64,000 bases of DNA from contig NZ_FRCH01000002.1 of assembly GCF_900142825.1 (NCBI RefSeq), positions 124,001-188,000 of the forward strand. Direction: 5' to 3'. Shown here piece after piece: positions 1 to 7,235 of the stretch (position 1 is the stretch's first letter; each line of letters starts with the position of its first letter). The notes under the pieces were generated by a model. It worked only from the letters and a program-made list of their open reading frames with translations, made no database searches and had not been told where the DNA came from. The translations under genes were made by a program, and so were the position numbers. This stretch comes from Rhodanobacter sp. OK091. Its GTDB lineage: Bacteria; Pseudomonadota; Gammaproteobacteria; Xanthomonadales; Rhodanobacteraceae.

Positions 1-1
1 G

Positions 2-256
2 CAACTGGCATTGCGCCTGGCCAATGCCCATGATCTTGCCGCGCAGATCCGTGCCGAACACCTGTGGCAGGCGCGCGAACAATTGTTCCGTCAGGCGCTG
101 CGCCGCGCGCCGCGCGAACACTGGCTGCAATGCCTGGCACGGGCTTCGCGCATCGACCGCATGGTCAAGGGCCGCGAGCAGGGCAATCCTTGGCAGGAAG
201 CCGAGCGGCTGATCGCCGCGATCGCCGAACCGCGCGCGGCCAAGGCGTTGGCGTGA
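2..256 (+). CDS. holA: DNA polymerase III delta subunit, C-terminal part (cut by window edge)
   Basis: The last 84 codons of an open frame that enters from the left edge. The tail has WQAREQLFRQAL, then RIDRMVKGR and NPWQEAERL, the helical C-terminal end typical of HolA, the clamp-loader subunit that opens the beta sliding clamp. The stop codon overlaps the GTG start of nadD (GTGA), so the two are translationally coupled; holA-nadD is a common gammaproteobacterial pair. The N-terminal ATPase-like and clamp-binding part lies outside the window, so the call rests on the tail and the neighbour. Confidence 0.85.
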   Translation, partial: QLALRLANAHDLAAQIRAEHLWQAREQLFRQALRRAPREHWLQCLARASRIDRMVKGREQGNPWQEAERLIAAIAEPRAAKALA

Positions 257-891
257 AACCGCTCGCCCTCTTTGGCGGCACGTTCGATCCGGTGCACCAG
301 GGGCATTTGAGTGTGGCGTGGGAAGCGTCCGAGCTGCTCGATGCCGATGTGCGCCTGATGCCCGCCAGCATGCCGCCGCATCGGCCCGTGCCGATCGCGT
401 CGGCAGCGCAGCGCGTGGCGATGCTGCGTGCCGCGCTGCAGGGCCAGTCGCGACTGACACTGGATACTCGCGAGCTGGAGCGCGACGGCCCGTCGTACAC
501 GATCGACACCTTGATCGAATTGCGGGCAGAGCAAGGTACGCGTCCGCTGGTATTGCTGATCGGCGCCGATGCGTTCGCCGGCTTGCCCGGCTGGCATCGC
601 TGGCGCGAGCTGTTCGATCTGGCGCATATCGGAATTTTGAGCCGGCCCGGTGTAGCGGCCGCGTTGCCCGATGAGTTGCAGCGCGAGATCGCTGATCGCC
701 GCGTCGACGCAGCTGCCGTGTGGCGTGAAGCCAGCGCGGGCAGCGTGATCGACCTGGCGGTCACTCCGCTGGAGATCTCCGCCACCCGTATCCGCGAGCT
801 GCTCGCCAGCGGACGCGAGCCGCGTTACCTGTTGCCGGCGGGGTTGTTCGACGACTACGAGTTGTTGTCGCCATATCGCTCGCGCAGATAG
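253..891 (+). CDS. nadD: nicotinate-nucleotide adenylyltransferase
   Basis: A 212-residue enzyme of NAD synthesis that joins nicotinate mononucleotide and ATP to give deamido-NAD. The N-terminus carries the nucleotidyltransferase signature GGTFDPVHQGH and the C-terminal part the ISATRIRELL motif (the SxTxIR element). The length is normal for the family. The GTG start is chosen because it overlaps the holA stop by four bases and puts the GGTFDP motif at residue 8, as in other NadD proteins; upstream in-frame ATG codons lie inside holA. In many relatives nadD is followed at once by rsfS and rlmH; here those two lie about 7.5 kb downstream. Confidence 0.95.
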   Translation: MKPLALFGGTFDPVHQGHLSVAWEASELLDADVRLMPASMPPHRPVPIASAAQRVAMLRAALQGQSRLTLDTRELERDGPSYTIDTLIELRAEQGTRPLVLLIGADAFAGLPGWHRWRELFDLAHIGILSRPGVAAALPDELQREIADRRVDAAAVWREASAGSVIDLAVTPLEISATRIRELLASGREPRYLLPAGLFDDYELLSPYRSRR

Positions 892-904
892 CCGCGCAGT
901 CGTA

Positions 905-2776
905 TCAGGTGCGGCCCTCCAATTGCTCCTGCACCTCGTTGATCGAATCGCGGATGCGCTTGCTGAAGACCGAGTCGTCGTGGTGGATCAGCAGCAGGTG
1001 TTCGGTGGCGCGGGTCATCGCGACGTAGAGCAGGCGCGCCTCGTCGGCCTCGCTCTGGCCGGGTTTGGGCAGCGAGCCCAGGCCAGGGATGATCACGAAC
1101 GGGAACTCCAGGCCCTTGCTGGAATGCATGGTGACCAGCTTGACGCTGTCCTCGACCACGAACAAGGCGTGCTTGCCGGTGTTGTCGGCAAGCCGGCTGG
1201 GGATGCCGATGCGTTGCAAGGCCTCGTGCAGTTTTTCGCCTTCCCACTGGTTGCGGAACAGTACCGCCATGTCCGAATACGGCCGGCCGTGGGCGTGCTC
1301 GTCGCGCAGCCGCGCAATCAGCAGGTCGAGCTGGGCGCCGGCGGTATCGGTGCGCACCAGTTCGGGCAGCGCGCCGCGTCGGCCGGCGCTCTGCGGCGCG
1401 ATCAACGGCACGCCGTCGTCATCGTCGCCGCGTGATTCGAGCAGTTCCTGGGCGAAGCCGCGCGCGACCGAGAGGATTTCCAGCGTGTTGCGGTAATTGA
1501 GCTTGAGAATGGTGGTGCGGCCCTGCGCCTGCACGCCCAGGCTCTTCCAGCTGATCTTGCGGCGGTCGGCCTGGCCGTAGATGTTCTGCGCGTCGTCGTA
1601 CAGCACCAGCAGCGAATTGGTGGCCGGATCGATCATCTGCACGATCAGCTTGTACCAGTCCGGCTCGAAGTCGTGGCCTTCGTCGATCAGCACGGCGCCA
1701 TATTGGAAACGCGGAATCTGGCCGCTATCCACGCCGGCGATCACCGCGGGCGGCAACGCTTCGAAGAACGCCTTGTCTTTGCCGGACGGCAGCGGCACGT
1801 GGTACGCCACCAGCATCTTGCGGCACCACTTGTGGAAGTTGTAGACCTGCACCTTCTCGCTGAGGCCGCGCTCGCCGATCAGCTGCTCAAGCCGCGCGGC
1901 CAGCGTCTTGTTGTAGCAGAGCACCAGGATGGGCTTGCCCAGCTCGCGCGCGAGCTGCATCGCGCGGAAGCCGAGGATCATCGTCTTGCCGGAGCCGGCA
2001 ACGCCATGGATGATCCGGTGCTCGTCGCCGAGCGAACGCGCCAGTTGTTCCTGCTGCGAGTCCATCACCTTGACCAGGTCGGGAATCTCCAGCGGACGCA
2101 CCGCCGCGGCGGTGGGTCCGAACAAGCCGAACTGGCCGCTGCCGGGCTCGACCCGCAGCTCGGGAAACAGGTGCCAGCGCACGCGGTCGATCTGCGGCAG
2201 CGTCAGCGTCACCGGGAATACCTGCGGAAACATCGCCCACAGCCGTTCCTGGAACGCTTCGGCGTCGACCGTCTCGTACAGTTCGTCGCGACAGATCACC
2301 AGATGCTCGGGCAGGACTTCGCCCAGCGCCCCTTCGTCGAATTGTCTGCGGGTGATGTTGGCCAGGACTACGCCCCAGGCCCACGGCATGATCAGCTTGC
2401 CGGCGTAGCGGCTGCCTTGCGGGTGGCGCAGCGCCGGATCGCGCTCCAGCACCACGCCGATTTCCAGCGCGTAGGCGCGCGCCTGCAGCAGCGGGTTGTT
2501 CTCCTTGACCAGGCCGCGATCGGTGACCAGCGTGAACTGGGTGCTGTCGGCGTGGCGGATGGTGTCGGCCTTCCAGTCCTTCACCTCCAGCACCAGCAGG
2601 CCGCGGCGCGGATGGAACACCACGAAGTCCGGATGGCGCTGCTTCAGCCCGACCGGTACGTCGTACCACAGCAGGTAGTCGTCCTCGAGCTTCTGCTCCA
2701 GCCGCTCGGAAACACGTTTCTCGCCGCCGGTCATGCGAGGCAGACAGCTGTTGCGGGTCGGAATGAGTGTTGCCAC
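905..2776 (-). CDS. NERD nuclease-related domain plus superfamily I (UvrD/Rep-type) helicase
   Basis: About 623 residues. Residues 20-150 hold a NERD domain with the DFVVFHPRRGLLVLEVKDW core (Asp and E-x-K, the presumed nuclease residues). The helicase follows: Walker A GVAGSGKT near 258-265, Walker B VLIDEGHDF near 362-370, and the C-terminal LLYVAMTRA motif VI. NERD-helicases are thought to process DNA ends, and some occur in defence settings, but no partner gene is seen here. The GTG start at 2776 has AAGGA five bases upstream; the longer GTG at 2803 has no such site. It is convergent with nadD. Confidence 0.85.
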   Translation of the reverse strand: MATLIPTRNSCLPRMTGGEKRVSERLEQKLEDDYLLWYDVPVGLKQRHPDFVVFHPRRGLLVLEVKDWKADTIRHADSTQFTLVTDRGLVKENNPLLQARAYALEIGVVLERDPALRHPQGSRYAGKLIMPWAWGVVLANITRRQFDEGALGEVLPEHLVICRDELYETVDAEAFQERLWAMFPQVFPVTLTLPQIDRVRWHLFPELRVEPGSGQFGLFGPTAAAVRPLEIPDLVKVMDSQQEQLARSLGDEHRIIHGVAGSGKTMILGFRAMQLARELGKPILVLCYNKTLAARLEQLIGERGLSEKVQVYNFHKWCRKMLVAYHVPLPSGKDKAFFEALPPAVIAGVDSGQIPRFQYGAVLIDEGHDFEPDWYKLIVQMIDPATNSLLVLYDDAQNIYGQADRRKISWKSLGVQAQGRTTILKLNYRNTLEILSVARGFAQELLESRGDDDDGVPLIAPQSAGRRGALPELVRTDTAGAQLDLLIARLRDEHAHGRPYSDMAVLFRNQWEGEKLHEALQRIGIPSRLADNTGKHALFVVEDSVKLVTMHSSKGLEFPFVIIPGLGSLPKPGQSEADEARLLYVAMTRATEHLLLIHHDDSVFSKRIRDSINEVQEQLEGRT

Positions 2777-2854
2777 GAAGGTCCTTGGCTGACGCTGTCG
2801 CACGACGTTAGCCGATGGGACGAAGGTGTCAATGCCAGGCCCGCTGCGGTGGAT

Positions 2855-3778
2855 CTACGCCCAGTGTTGCAACCGCTCCGCCGGCACGCCCATGCGCCGG
2901 CAGGCGCGGCCGGCGATGCCATCCTTCAGTGCGGCGCGAAAGACCGGAGCGACGGTCCACAGCGCATGGGCTGCCAGTCGTGCCTGGCGTTGTTGCCGTG
3001 GGGTGCGGCCCAGCCGTTCGGTCGCCCAGTCCGGCAGCAAGGCAGCGCCGGCATGCAGGAACAGATCGCGCGACAAGGCGGCAGCGGGCACCGGCAGGCT
3101 CACTTGCGACAATAGTTCGAGCACCACGCGCGAGCGCTCGGTATAAGCCAGTTCGGGCTGGATGCGCTGGAAGTAATCGTTGACCGCCTGTTCCGAGGCT
3201 GGCACCGCGTGGGCGCCCAGCGCTTCGGCAATCCGCCGCACTTCGTCGTAGTAGCGATCGGCCGCATCCGCCGGAAGGGCTATGTGGCTGTAGCGGCGAT
3301 AACCTTGCAGGAAGCTGTACGCCTCGGTGACATGTACCCAGGTCAGCAGAGCGGGATCGTTCGCAGCGTACGGACGTCCATCCTCGCCATGGCCGGTGAT
3401 GTGCGCGTGGATCTGCCGCACGTGTTCGATCAGCGCCTGGGCCTGCGCGCGCGGCGCATAGGTGGTACCGCCCACGAACGCGGTAGTGCGGCGCAAGCGC
3501 CCGAGCAGGTCGCCGCGGAAATTGGAGTGATCCCATACGCCGGCCAGTGCCAGCGGATGCAGCGTCTGCAAGGTCAGTGCGGCCAGTCCGCCGGCCAGCA
3601 TGCCGGGGAAATCCGAATGCACGCGCCAGGTCGCGCTATCCGGTCCGAACAGACCAGGGTCGCCGTGCGGATTGTCGTAGTCGAGGCTGCCGGTATCGGC
3701 GCGCGGGAAGGCTTTGAGGACCCAGCGGCGGATCGGCTCACGGGCTGGACGGGTCAGCAGATCGAGGGGAGAAAGCAT
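2855..3778 (-). CDS. MpaB/latex-clearing-protein family oxygenase (DUF2236)
   Basis: A 307-residue protein of the DUF2236 family, which includes mycophenolic-acid MpaB and rubber oxygenase Lcp, haem b enzymes that cleave carbon-carbon bonds of isoprenoid chains. Seen: an N-terminal block with DPGLFGPDSATWRVHSDFPG, then LHPLALAGVWDHSNF and a conserved helical block TWVHVTEAYSFLQGYRRY. No signal peptide is apparent. The substrate cannot be told from sequence. It is divergent from aroG; both promoters must lie in the 67 bases between this start codon and the aro leader peptide. Confidence 0.75.
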   Translation of the reverse strand: MLSPLDLLTRPAREPIRRWVLKAFPRADTGSLDYDNPHGDPGLFGPDSATWRVHSDFPGMLAGGLAALTLQTLHPLALAGVWDHSNFRGDLLGRLRRTTAFVGGTTYAPRAQAQALIEHVRQIHAHITGHGEDGRPYAANDPALLTWVHVTEAYSFLQGYRRYSHIALPADAADRYYDEVRRIAEALGAHAVPASEQAVNDYFQRIQPELAYTERSRVVLELLSQVSLPVPAAALSRDLFLHAGAALLPDWATERLGRTPRQQRQARLAAHALWTVAPVFRAALKDGIAGRACRRMGVPAERLQHWA

Positions 3779-3810
3779 GCCGGGAGTTTATCGTCAGTAC
3801 GGTTCGAAGT

Positions 3811-3838
3811 TTGATTTGGACGTCCGTTGTGTTATCTA
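3811..3838 (+). promoter_or_regulatory. predicted promoter of the aroG leader transcript
   Basis: TTGATT (3811-3816), a 16-base spacer and TATCTA (3833-3838) make a reasonable vegetative promoter. A start 7-8 bases after the -10 would fall on or next to A3846, the first base of the leader-peptide ATG, so the leader peptide would be translated from a leaderless end. This fits the absence of any Shine-Dalgarno sequence before that ATG. Spacing and match are fair, not strong. Confidence 0.45.
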
Positions 3839-3845
3839 TGTCGCC

Positions 3846-3929
3846 ATGCATTCAGCCACCGCCCGCCTGTATTTCTGGTTTTACGGCTATCCGAAGCCAA
3901 CGGCGGCGGCGCGGGCGCGATCATTTTGA
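3846..3929 (+). CDS. aromatic-amino-acid leader peptide controlling aroG
   Basis: A 27-residue ORF starting MHSATARL and then reading YFWFYGY (codons 9-15, about 3870-3890), ending ARARSF. Seven consecutive codons contain three Tyr, two Phe and one Trp, an arrangement expected of a ribosome-stalling attenuator peptide that senses all three end products of the common aromatic pathway. It ends 83 bases before aroG and is followed by an intrinsic terminator. Codons 5-7 form an arm that can pair with 3911-3917. No Shine-Dalgarno sequence is visible; see the promoter at 3811. A shadow ORF is unlikely given the residue run and the attached hairpins. Confidence 0.75.
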   Translation: MHSATARLYFWFYGYPKPTAAARARSF

Positions 3930-3976
3930 TCTGATCGACATAACCACACCGAACCGCCATCACCGGCGGTTTTTTT
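3860..3976 (+). promoter_or_regulatory. aroG transcription attenuator (alternative hairpins and terminator)
   Basis: Four arms are visible. Arm 1, CGCCCGC (3860-3866, inside the leader ORF), is an exact complement of arm 2, GCGGGCG (3911-3917). Arm 2 sits in a GGCGG-rich stretch (3901-3917) that can instead pair with CCGCC of arm 3 (3954-3958). Arms 3 and 4 form the terminator: AACCGCC (3952-3958), loop 3959-3964, GGCGGTT (3965-3971), with a run of seven T from 3970. A ribosome halted at the aromatic codons would cover arm 1, free arm 2 and favour the antiterminator. The 2:3 pairing is only about five bases and is the weakest part of the model. Confidence 0.65.
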
Positions 3977-4012
3977 ATGGCCGCCACCGGAAAATCCTCC
4001 AGGAGAGCCGCC

Positions 4013-5110
4013 ATGCACCACCCTACCGACGACTTGCGCATCCGCGCCATCACCCGCCTCAGCACGCCCGCCGAGGTCATGCGCGACTGCGCAGCCACTG
4101 ACGCTGCGATGGCCACCGTCGACGCCTCGCGGCAGGTGCTGCACGACATCCTCGCCGGCGGCGACGACCGCCTCGCGGTGGTGATCGGGCCGTGCTCGAT
4201 TCACGACACCCGCGCCGCGCTGGAGTATGCCGCCCGGCTGGTGCCGCTGCGCCGTGAACTCGGCGACGCGCTGGAGATCGTGATGCGCGTGTACTTCGAG
4301 AAGCCGCGCACCACGGTGGGCTGGAAGGGGTTGATCAACGATCCCGACCTGGACGGGAGTTTCCATATCGACAAGGGATTGCGCCTGGCCCGCGGTCTGC
4401 TGCGCGACATCAATGCGCTGGGTGTGCCGGCCGGCTGTGAGTTCCTCGACATGATCACTCCGCAGTACATCGCCGACCTGGTGGCCTGGGGCGCGATCGG
4501 CGCACGTACCACCGAAAGCCAGGTGCATCGCGAGATGGCTTCGGGGTTGTCCTGCCCGATCGGTTTCAAGAATGGCACCGACGGCAACGTGAAGATCGCG
4601 GTGGACGCGGTGCAGGCCGCTTCGCAGCCGCACCATTTCATGGCAGTGACCAAGGACGGCCAGGCTGCCGTGGCCGCCACCCGCGGCAACGGCGACTGTC
4701 ATGTGATCCTGCGTGGTGGCAAGGCGCCGAACTACGATGCCGCCAGCGTCGATGCCGCCTGTGCCGCGATCGGCAAGGCCGGGCTGCAGGCGCGGGTGAT
4801 GATCGACGTCAGCCATGCCAACAGCGGCAAGACGCCGGAGAACCAGCCATTAGTGGCCGACGACATCGCCGTGCGGATTGCCACCGGCGAGCGGCGCATC
4901 CTCGGCGTCATGGTGGAAAGCCATTTGCTCGGCGGACGCCAGGAACTGCAGCCCGGCCAGCCACTGCGCTATGGCCAGAGCATCACCGACGGCTGCATCG
5001 ACTGGGACAGCTCGGTGCAGGTACTGCAGCGGCTGGCGCAGGCGGTGCGCCTGCGCCGCGAAGGTGAGGCTGCTGGATTGCCGCGCCATTTCGAGGTCGC
5101 CGCCGGCTGA
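4013..5110 (+). CDS. aroG: 3-deoxy-7-phosphoheptulonate synthase, class I (AroFGH type)
   Basis: A 365-residue enzyme that condenses phosphoenolpyruvate and erythrose 4-phosphate, the first step to chorismate, Phe, Tyr and Trp. Visible family blocks are GPCSIHD, YFEKPRTTVGWKG, GCEFLDMITPQY, GARTTESQ, GFKNGTDG and MIDVSHANSGK, with the usual length. ATG 4013 is chosen over the in-frame ATG 3977 because AGGAG stands at 4001-4005, and ATG 3977 lies directly after the terminator T-run. Regulation by the upstream aromatic leader is predicted. It is the only DAHP synthase in view; which amino acid inhibits it cannot be read. It is convergent with osmC, 16 bases away. Confidence 0.95.
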   Translation: MHHPTDDLRIRAITRLSTPAEVMRDCAATDAAMATVDASRQVLHDILAGGDDRLAVVIGPCSIHDTRAALEYAARLVPLRRELGDALEIVMRVYFEKPRTTVGWKGLINDPDLDGSFHIDKGLRLARGLLRDINALGVPAGCEFLDMITPQYIADLVAWGAIGARTTESQVHREMASGLSCPIGFKNGTDGNVKIAVDAVQAASQPHHFMAVTKDGQAAVAATRGNGDCHVILRGGKAPNYDAASVDAACAAIGKAGLQARVMIDVSHANSGKTPENQPLVADDIAVRIATGERRILGVMVESHLLGGRQELQPGQPLRYGQSITDGCIDWDSSVQVLQRLAQAVRLRREGEAAGLPRHFEVAAG

Positions 5111-5126
5111 GCCGATGTGCCGACGA

Positions 5127-5552
5127 TCAACCTTCCAGGCTCGCATCCAGCGTAATGGTGGCCTTGAGCACCTTGGAGACAGGACAGCCGAGTTTGGTGG
5201 CCTGCGCGATCTTGTCGAACGTGTCCGCGTCGGCGCCGGGCACTTTGGCCTTGCAGGCCAGGTGCACGGCGGTGATCGAGAAGCCGTCGCCGTCTTTCTC
5301 CAGAGTCACCGTCGCCTGGGTGTCGATGCTGTCGGCGGTGAGCCCGGCATTGCCCAGTCCCAGCGACAGCGCCATCGAGTAACAGGCGGCATGTGCCGCG
5401 GCGATCAATTCCTCCGGATTGGTGCCGGGGCCGTCCTCGAAACGCGACTTGAAACCGTACGGTGCCTCGCGCAATACCTTGGTATCCGTCGAGATCGTGC
5501 CCTGGCCGTCCTTGATGCCGCCGGACCAGTGGGCGGATGCAGATTTCTTCAT
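5127..5552 (-). CDS. osmC: OsmC-type peroxiredoxin (organic hydroperoxide reductase)
   Basis: A 141-residue protein close in length to E. coli OsmC. The N-terminus [17 protein letters not shown], the [20 protein letters not shown] block with the first catalytic Cys, and LGCPVSKVL with the second Cys are the family hallmarks. The enzyme reduces organic and fatty-acid hydroperoxides through its Cys pair. It stands alone on the minus strand; the 169 bases upstream to the next gene hold its promoter and no other visible gene. Confidence 0.92.
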   Translation of the reverse strand: MKKSASAHWSGGIKDGQGTISTDTKVLREAPYGFKSRFEDGPGTNPEELIAAAHAACYSMALSLGLGNAGLTADSIDTQATVTLEKDGDGFSITAVHLACKAKVPGADADTFDKIAQATKLGCPVSKVLKATITLDASLEG

Positions 5553-5721
5553 GGAATGCTCCTATTGGGGGGGGATGCTAGGCAAGCGCGCACTGTGCCG
5601 GACAGTTCATGCAGCCGGCGCGAACGAATCGGAGCCCGGGCTTCACGTGCGGTTGCCTCGTGCACGCCGTATGCTCGCAGTTTGTCTTTACAGCACACTG
5701 TCATTGCAGCAGGGAGTCCAC

Positions 5722-5997
5722 ATGCCGTTCGCCATCAAGCACGATCGCGCCGCGCATCGCTTCGAGACCGAGGTGGATGGCGCCGAATGCGAACTCGACT
5801 ACACCTTGACCGGCGCCGTGATGACGATCACCCACACGGGAGTGCCGCCTGAGGTCGGCGGGCGCGGCATCGCCTCGGCTTTGGTCCAGGCCGCGTTCGA
5901 AGCCGCACGCAACGAAGGCTGGAAGGTCGTGCCGGCGTGCTCGTATGCCGCCGTCTGGATCGGGCGGCACCCGGAATATCACGATCTGCGCGTCTGA
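5722..5997 (+). CDS. small GNAT-fold N-acetyltransferase (YjdJ-like)
   Basis: A 91-residue protein of the short one-domain GNAT class. The acetyl-CoA loop [15 protein letters not shown] (the R/Q-x-x-G-x-G/A signature) and the C-terminal [14 protein letters not shown] with HPEY are typical of YjdJ-like proteins, whose substrate is unknown. The ATG is preceded by CAGGGAG about six bases upstream, which fixes the start inside a longer open frame. Confidence 0.8.
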   Translation: MPFAIKHDRAAHRFETEVDGAECELDYTLTGAVMTITHTGVPPEVGGRGIASALVQAAFEAARNEGWKVVPACSYAAVWIGRHPEYHDLRV

Positions 5998-6053
5998 AAC
6001 TCCCGGTATGATCGCTGCGTGCCGGCGCCGATGGTTGCGCCATGGAGGCTTGC

Positions 6054-6743
6054 ATGAGTAGCGGCGAAACAGATGTAAAGACTCCACGGAGAAAGCGCCG
6101 CTGGCGGCCGTTTCACTACGTGAGGGCGCGGCCGCGGATGGTTGTGTCGCTGATCATTTTTCTGGTGGCCAGCGCTGTGCTGATGGAAATGAAACTGCGT
6201 GTGGCCACGGCCATCCTGCTGGCTTTCGATCTGGCTGCCGTGGTGTTCCTGAGCATCCTGGCGCGGTTGTTCAACAGAGCCTCGACGAGCCATATGCGCA
6301 GCCAGTCGAAGGCGCAGGACACAGGGCGCTGGGGCGTGCTGTGGAGCGGCATCGTGCTGTCGACGGTGGTATTGGTGGCATTGAGCAACGAGCTGCATGC
6401 GGCCAAGGCCGGTGGCGTGCTGGCGCTGGCGGTAGGGGCGACCAGCGTGGTGCTGAGCTGGCTGTTCCTCAACACCATGTTCGCGATCCACTACGCACAC
6501 GGCTTCTACGGCGATTTCGGCGACAAGCACACCGGGCTGGAGTTTCCCGGCACAGCGCAGCCGGATTACTGGGACTTCGTCTATTTCGCGATCGTGATCG
6601 GCATGTGCTTCCAGGTGTCCGACGTGCAGATCACCAGCCGCTATCTGCGCCGCGTGGTTCTGCTGCACAGCGTCATCGCGTTCTTCTTCAACGTGTTTAT
6701 CATCGCGATCACGGTGAACATCGTGGCCGGGCAGGGCGGGTAG
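6054..6743 (+). CDS. DUF1345 integral membrane protein
   Basis: About 229 residues with several predicted membrane helices: MVVSLIIFLVASAVLM, a helix over ILLAFDLAAVVFLSILA, VLWSGIVLSTVVLVAL, a Gly-rich helix after KAGGVL, and a C-terminal helix after LLHSVIAFFF. The conserved loop SWLFLNTMFAIHYAHGFYGD and DYWDFVYFAIVIGMCFQVSD match DUF1345. Function is not known. ATG 6054 is preferred because GGAGG ends five bases before it; ATG 6042 overlaps that site. The N-terminus is strongly basic (RRKRRWR), consistent with a cytoplasmic start. Confidence 0.85.
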   Translation: MSSGETDVKTPRRKRRWRPFHYVRARPRMVVSLIIFLVASAVLMEMKLRVATAILLAFDLAAVVFLSILARLFNRASTSHMRSQSKAQDTGRWGVLWSGIVLSTVVLVALSNELHAAKAGGVLALAVGATSVVLSWLFLNTMFAIHYAHGFYGDFGDKHTGLEFPGTAQPDYWDFVYFAIVIGMCFQVSDVQITSRYLRRVVLLHSVIAFFFNVFIIAITVNIVAGQGG

Positions 6744-6759
6744 GGCTTGTTCGAACGAT

Positions 6760-6785
6760 GTAACCGTGGATCGTCCGCGGACGAA
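6760..6785 (+). promoter_or_regulatory. SigF-like ECF promoter, GTAACC-N16-CGAA
   Basis: GTAACC at 6760-6765 and CGAA at 6782-6785 are exactly 16 bases apart. This matches the promoter consensus reported for Caulobacter SigF-type ECF sigma factors, which respond to heavy metals. It lies 58 bases upstream of the MxKDx-repeat gene, with a predicted transcript start near 6792. An inverted repeat (ATCGTCC 6770-6776, GGACGAT 6796-6802) overlaps it. The motif is different from that of the ECF sigma at 14.2 kb, so the cognate factor would be elsewhere in the genome. Confidence 0.55.
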
Positions 6786-6843
6786 TGAAACGTGGGGACG
6801 ATGTGACTGCCCCCATCCTTACTTACTTTCCAGGACTTCTCCG

Positions 6844-7131
6844 ATGAACGTACGTCTCGCCACCCTCCTCGCCGTTGCCATGAGCTGCGGCCTTGCCACC
6901 ACGGCGGTGTTCGCGCAGGACACGATGGCCGCCAGCTCCAGTACTGCGATGTCGCATGACGCCATGAAGCACGATGCGATGAAGCCCGACGCCATGAAGC
7001 ATGACTCCATGAAGATGGACGGCATGAAGCATGGCGCCATGAAACATGACGCCATGAAAAAGGGCGCGATGAAGAAAGATTCGATGAAGAAAGACGCCAT
7101 GAAAGGCGACGCGATGAACTCAGGCGGCTGA
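6844..7131 (+). CDS. secreted pentapeptide MxKDx repeat protein
   Basis: A 95-residue protein with a signal peptide (MNVRLATLLAVAMSCGLATTAVFA, probable cleavage after FAQ or VFA) followed by about a dozen imperfect five-residue units of the form DAMKH, DSMKM, GAMKK or DAMKG. This is the MxKDx repeat family of small exported proteins. The Met and His content suggests copper or other metal binding, but that is inference. The start fits the signal peptide, with AGGA about ten bases upstream. The DNA is correspondingly repetitive (ATGAAG every 15 bases). A SigF-like promoter lies just upstream. Confidence 0.85.
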   Translation: MNVRLATLLAVAMSCGLATTAVFAQDTMAASSSTAMSHDAMKHDAMKPDAMKHDSMKMDGMKHGAMKHDAMKKGAMKKDSMKKDAMKGDAMNSGG

Positions 7132-7235
7132 TCCGCGGCCGCTGGCGGGCGCCGTCGCGGCGGCTCCCGTCAGCGGCTTCTGCCGGATGCGGCGGCGGTG
7201 GATACTTGAGCCTCCCACGCTGCAGGCCATCCGAC

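Noticed and set aside
1673..3115. A 480-codon plus-strand open frame opposite the NERD-helicase
   Set aside because: Antisense shadow running through two unrelated minus-strand genes.
6956..7128. CRISPR-like array from the regular 15-base repeats
   Set aside because: The repeats are in frame and coding (MxKDx units), without spacers.
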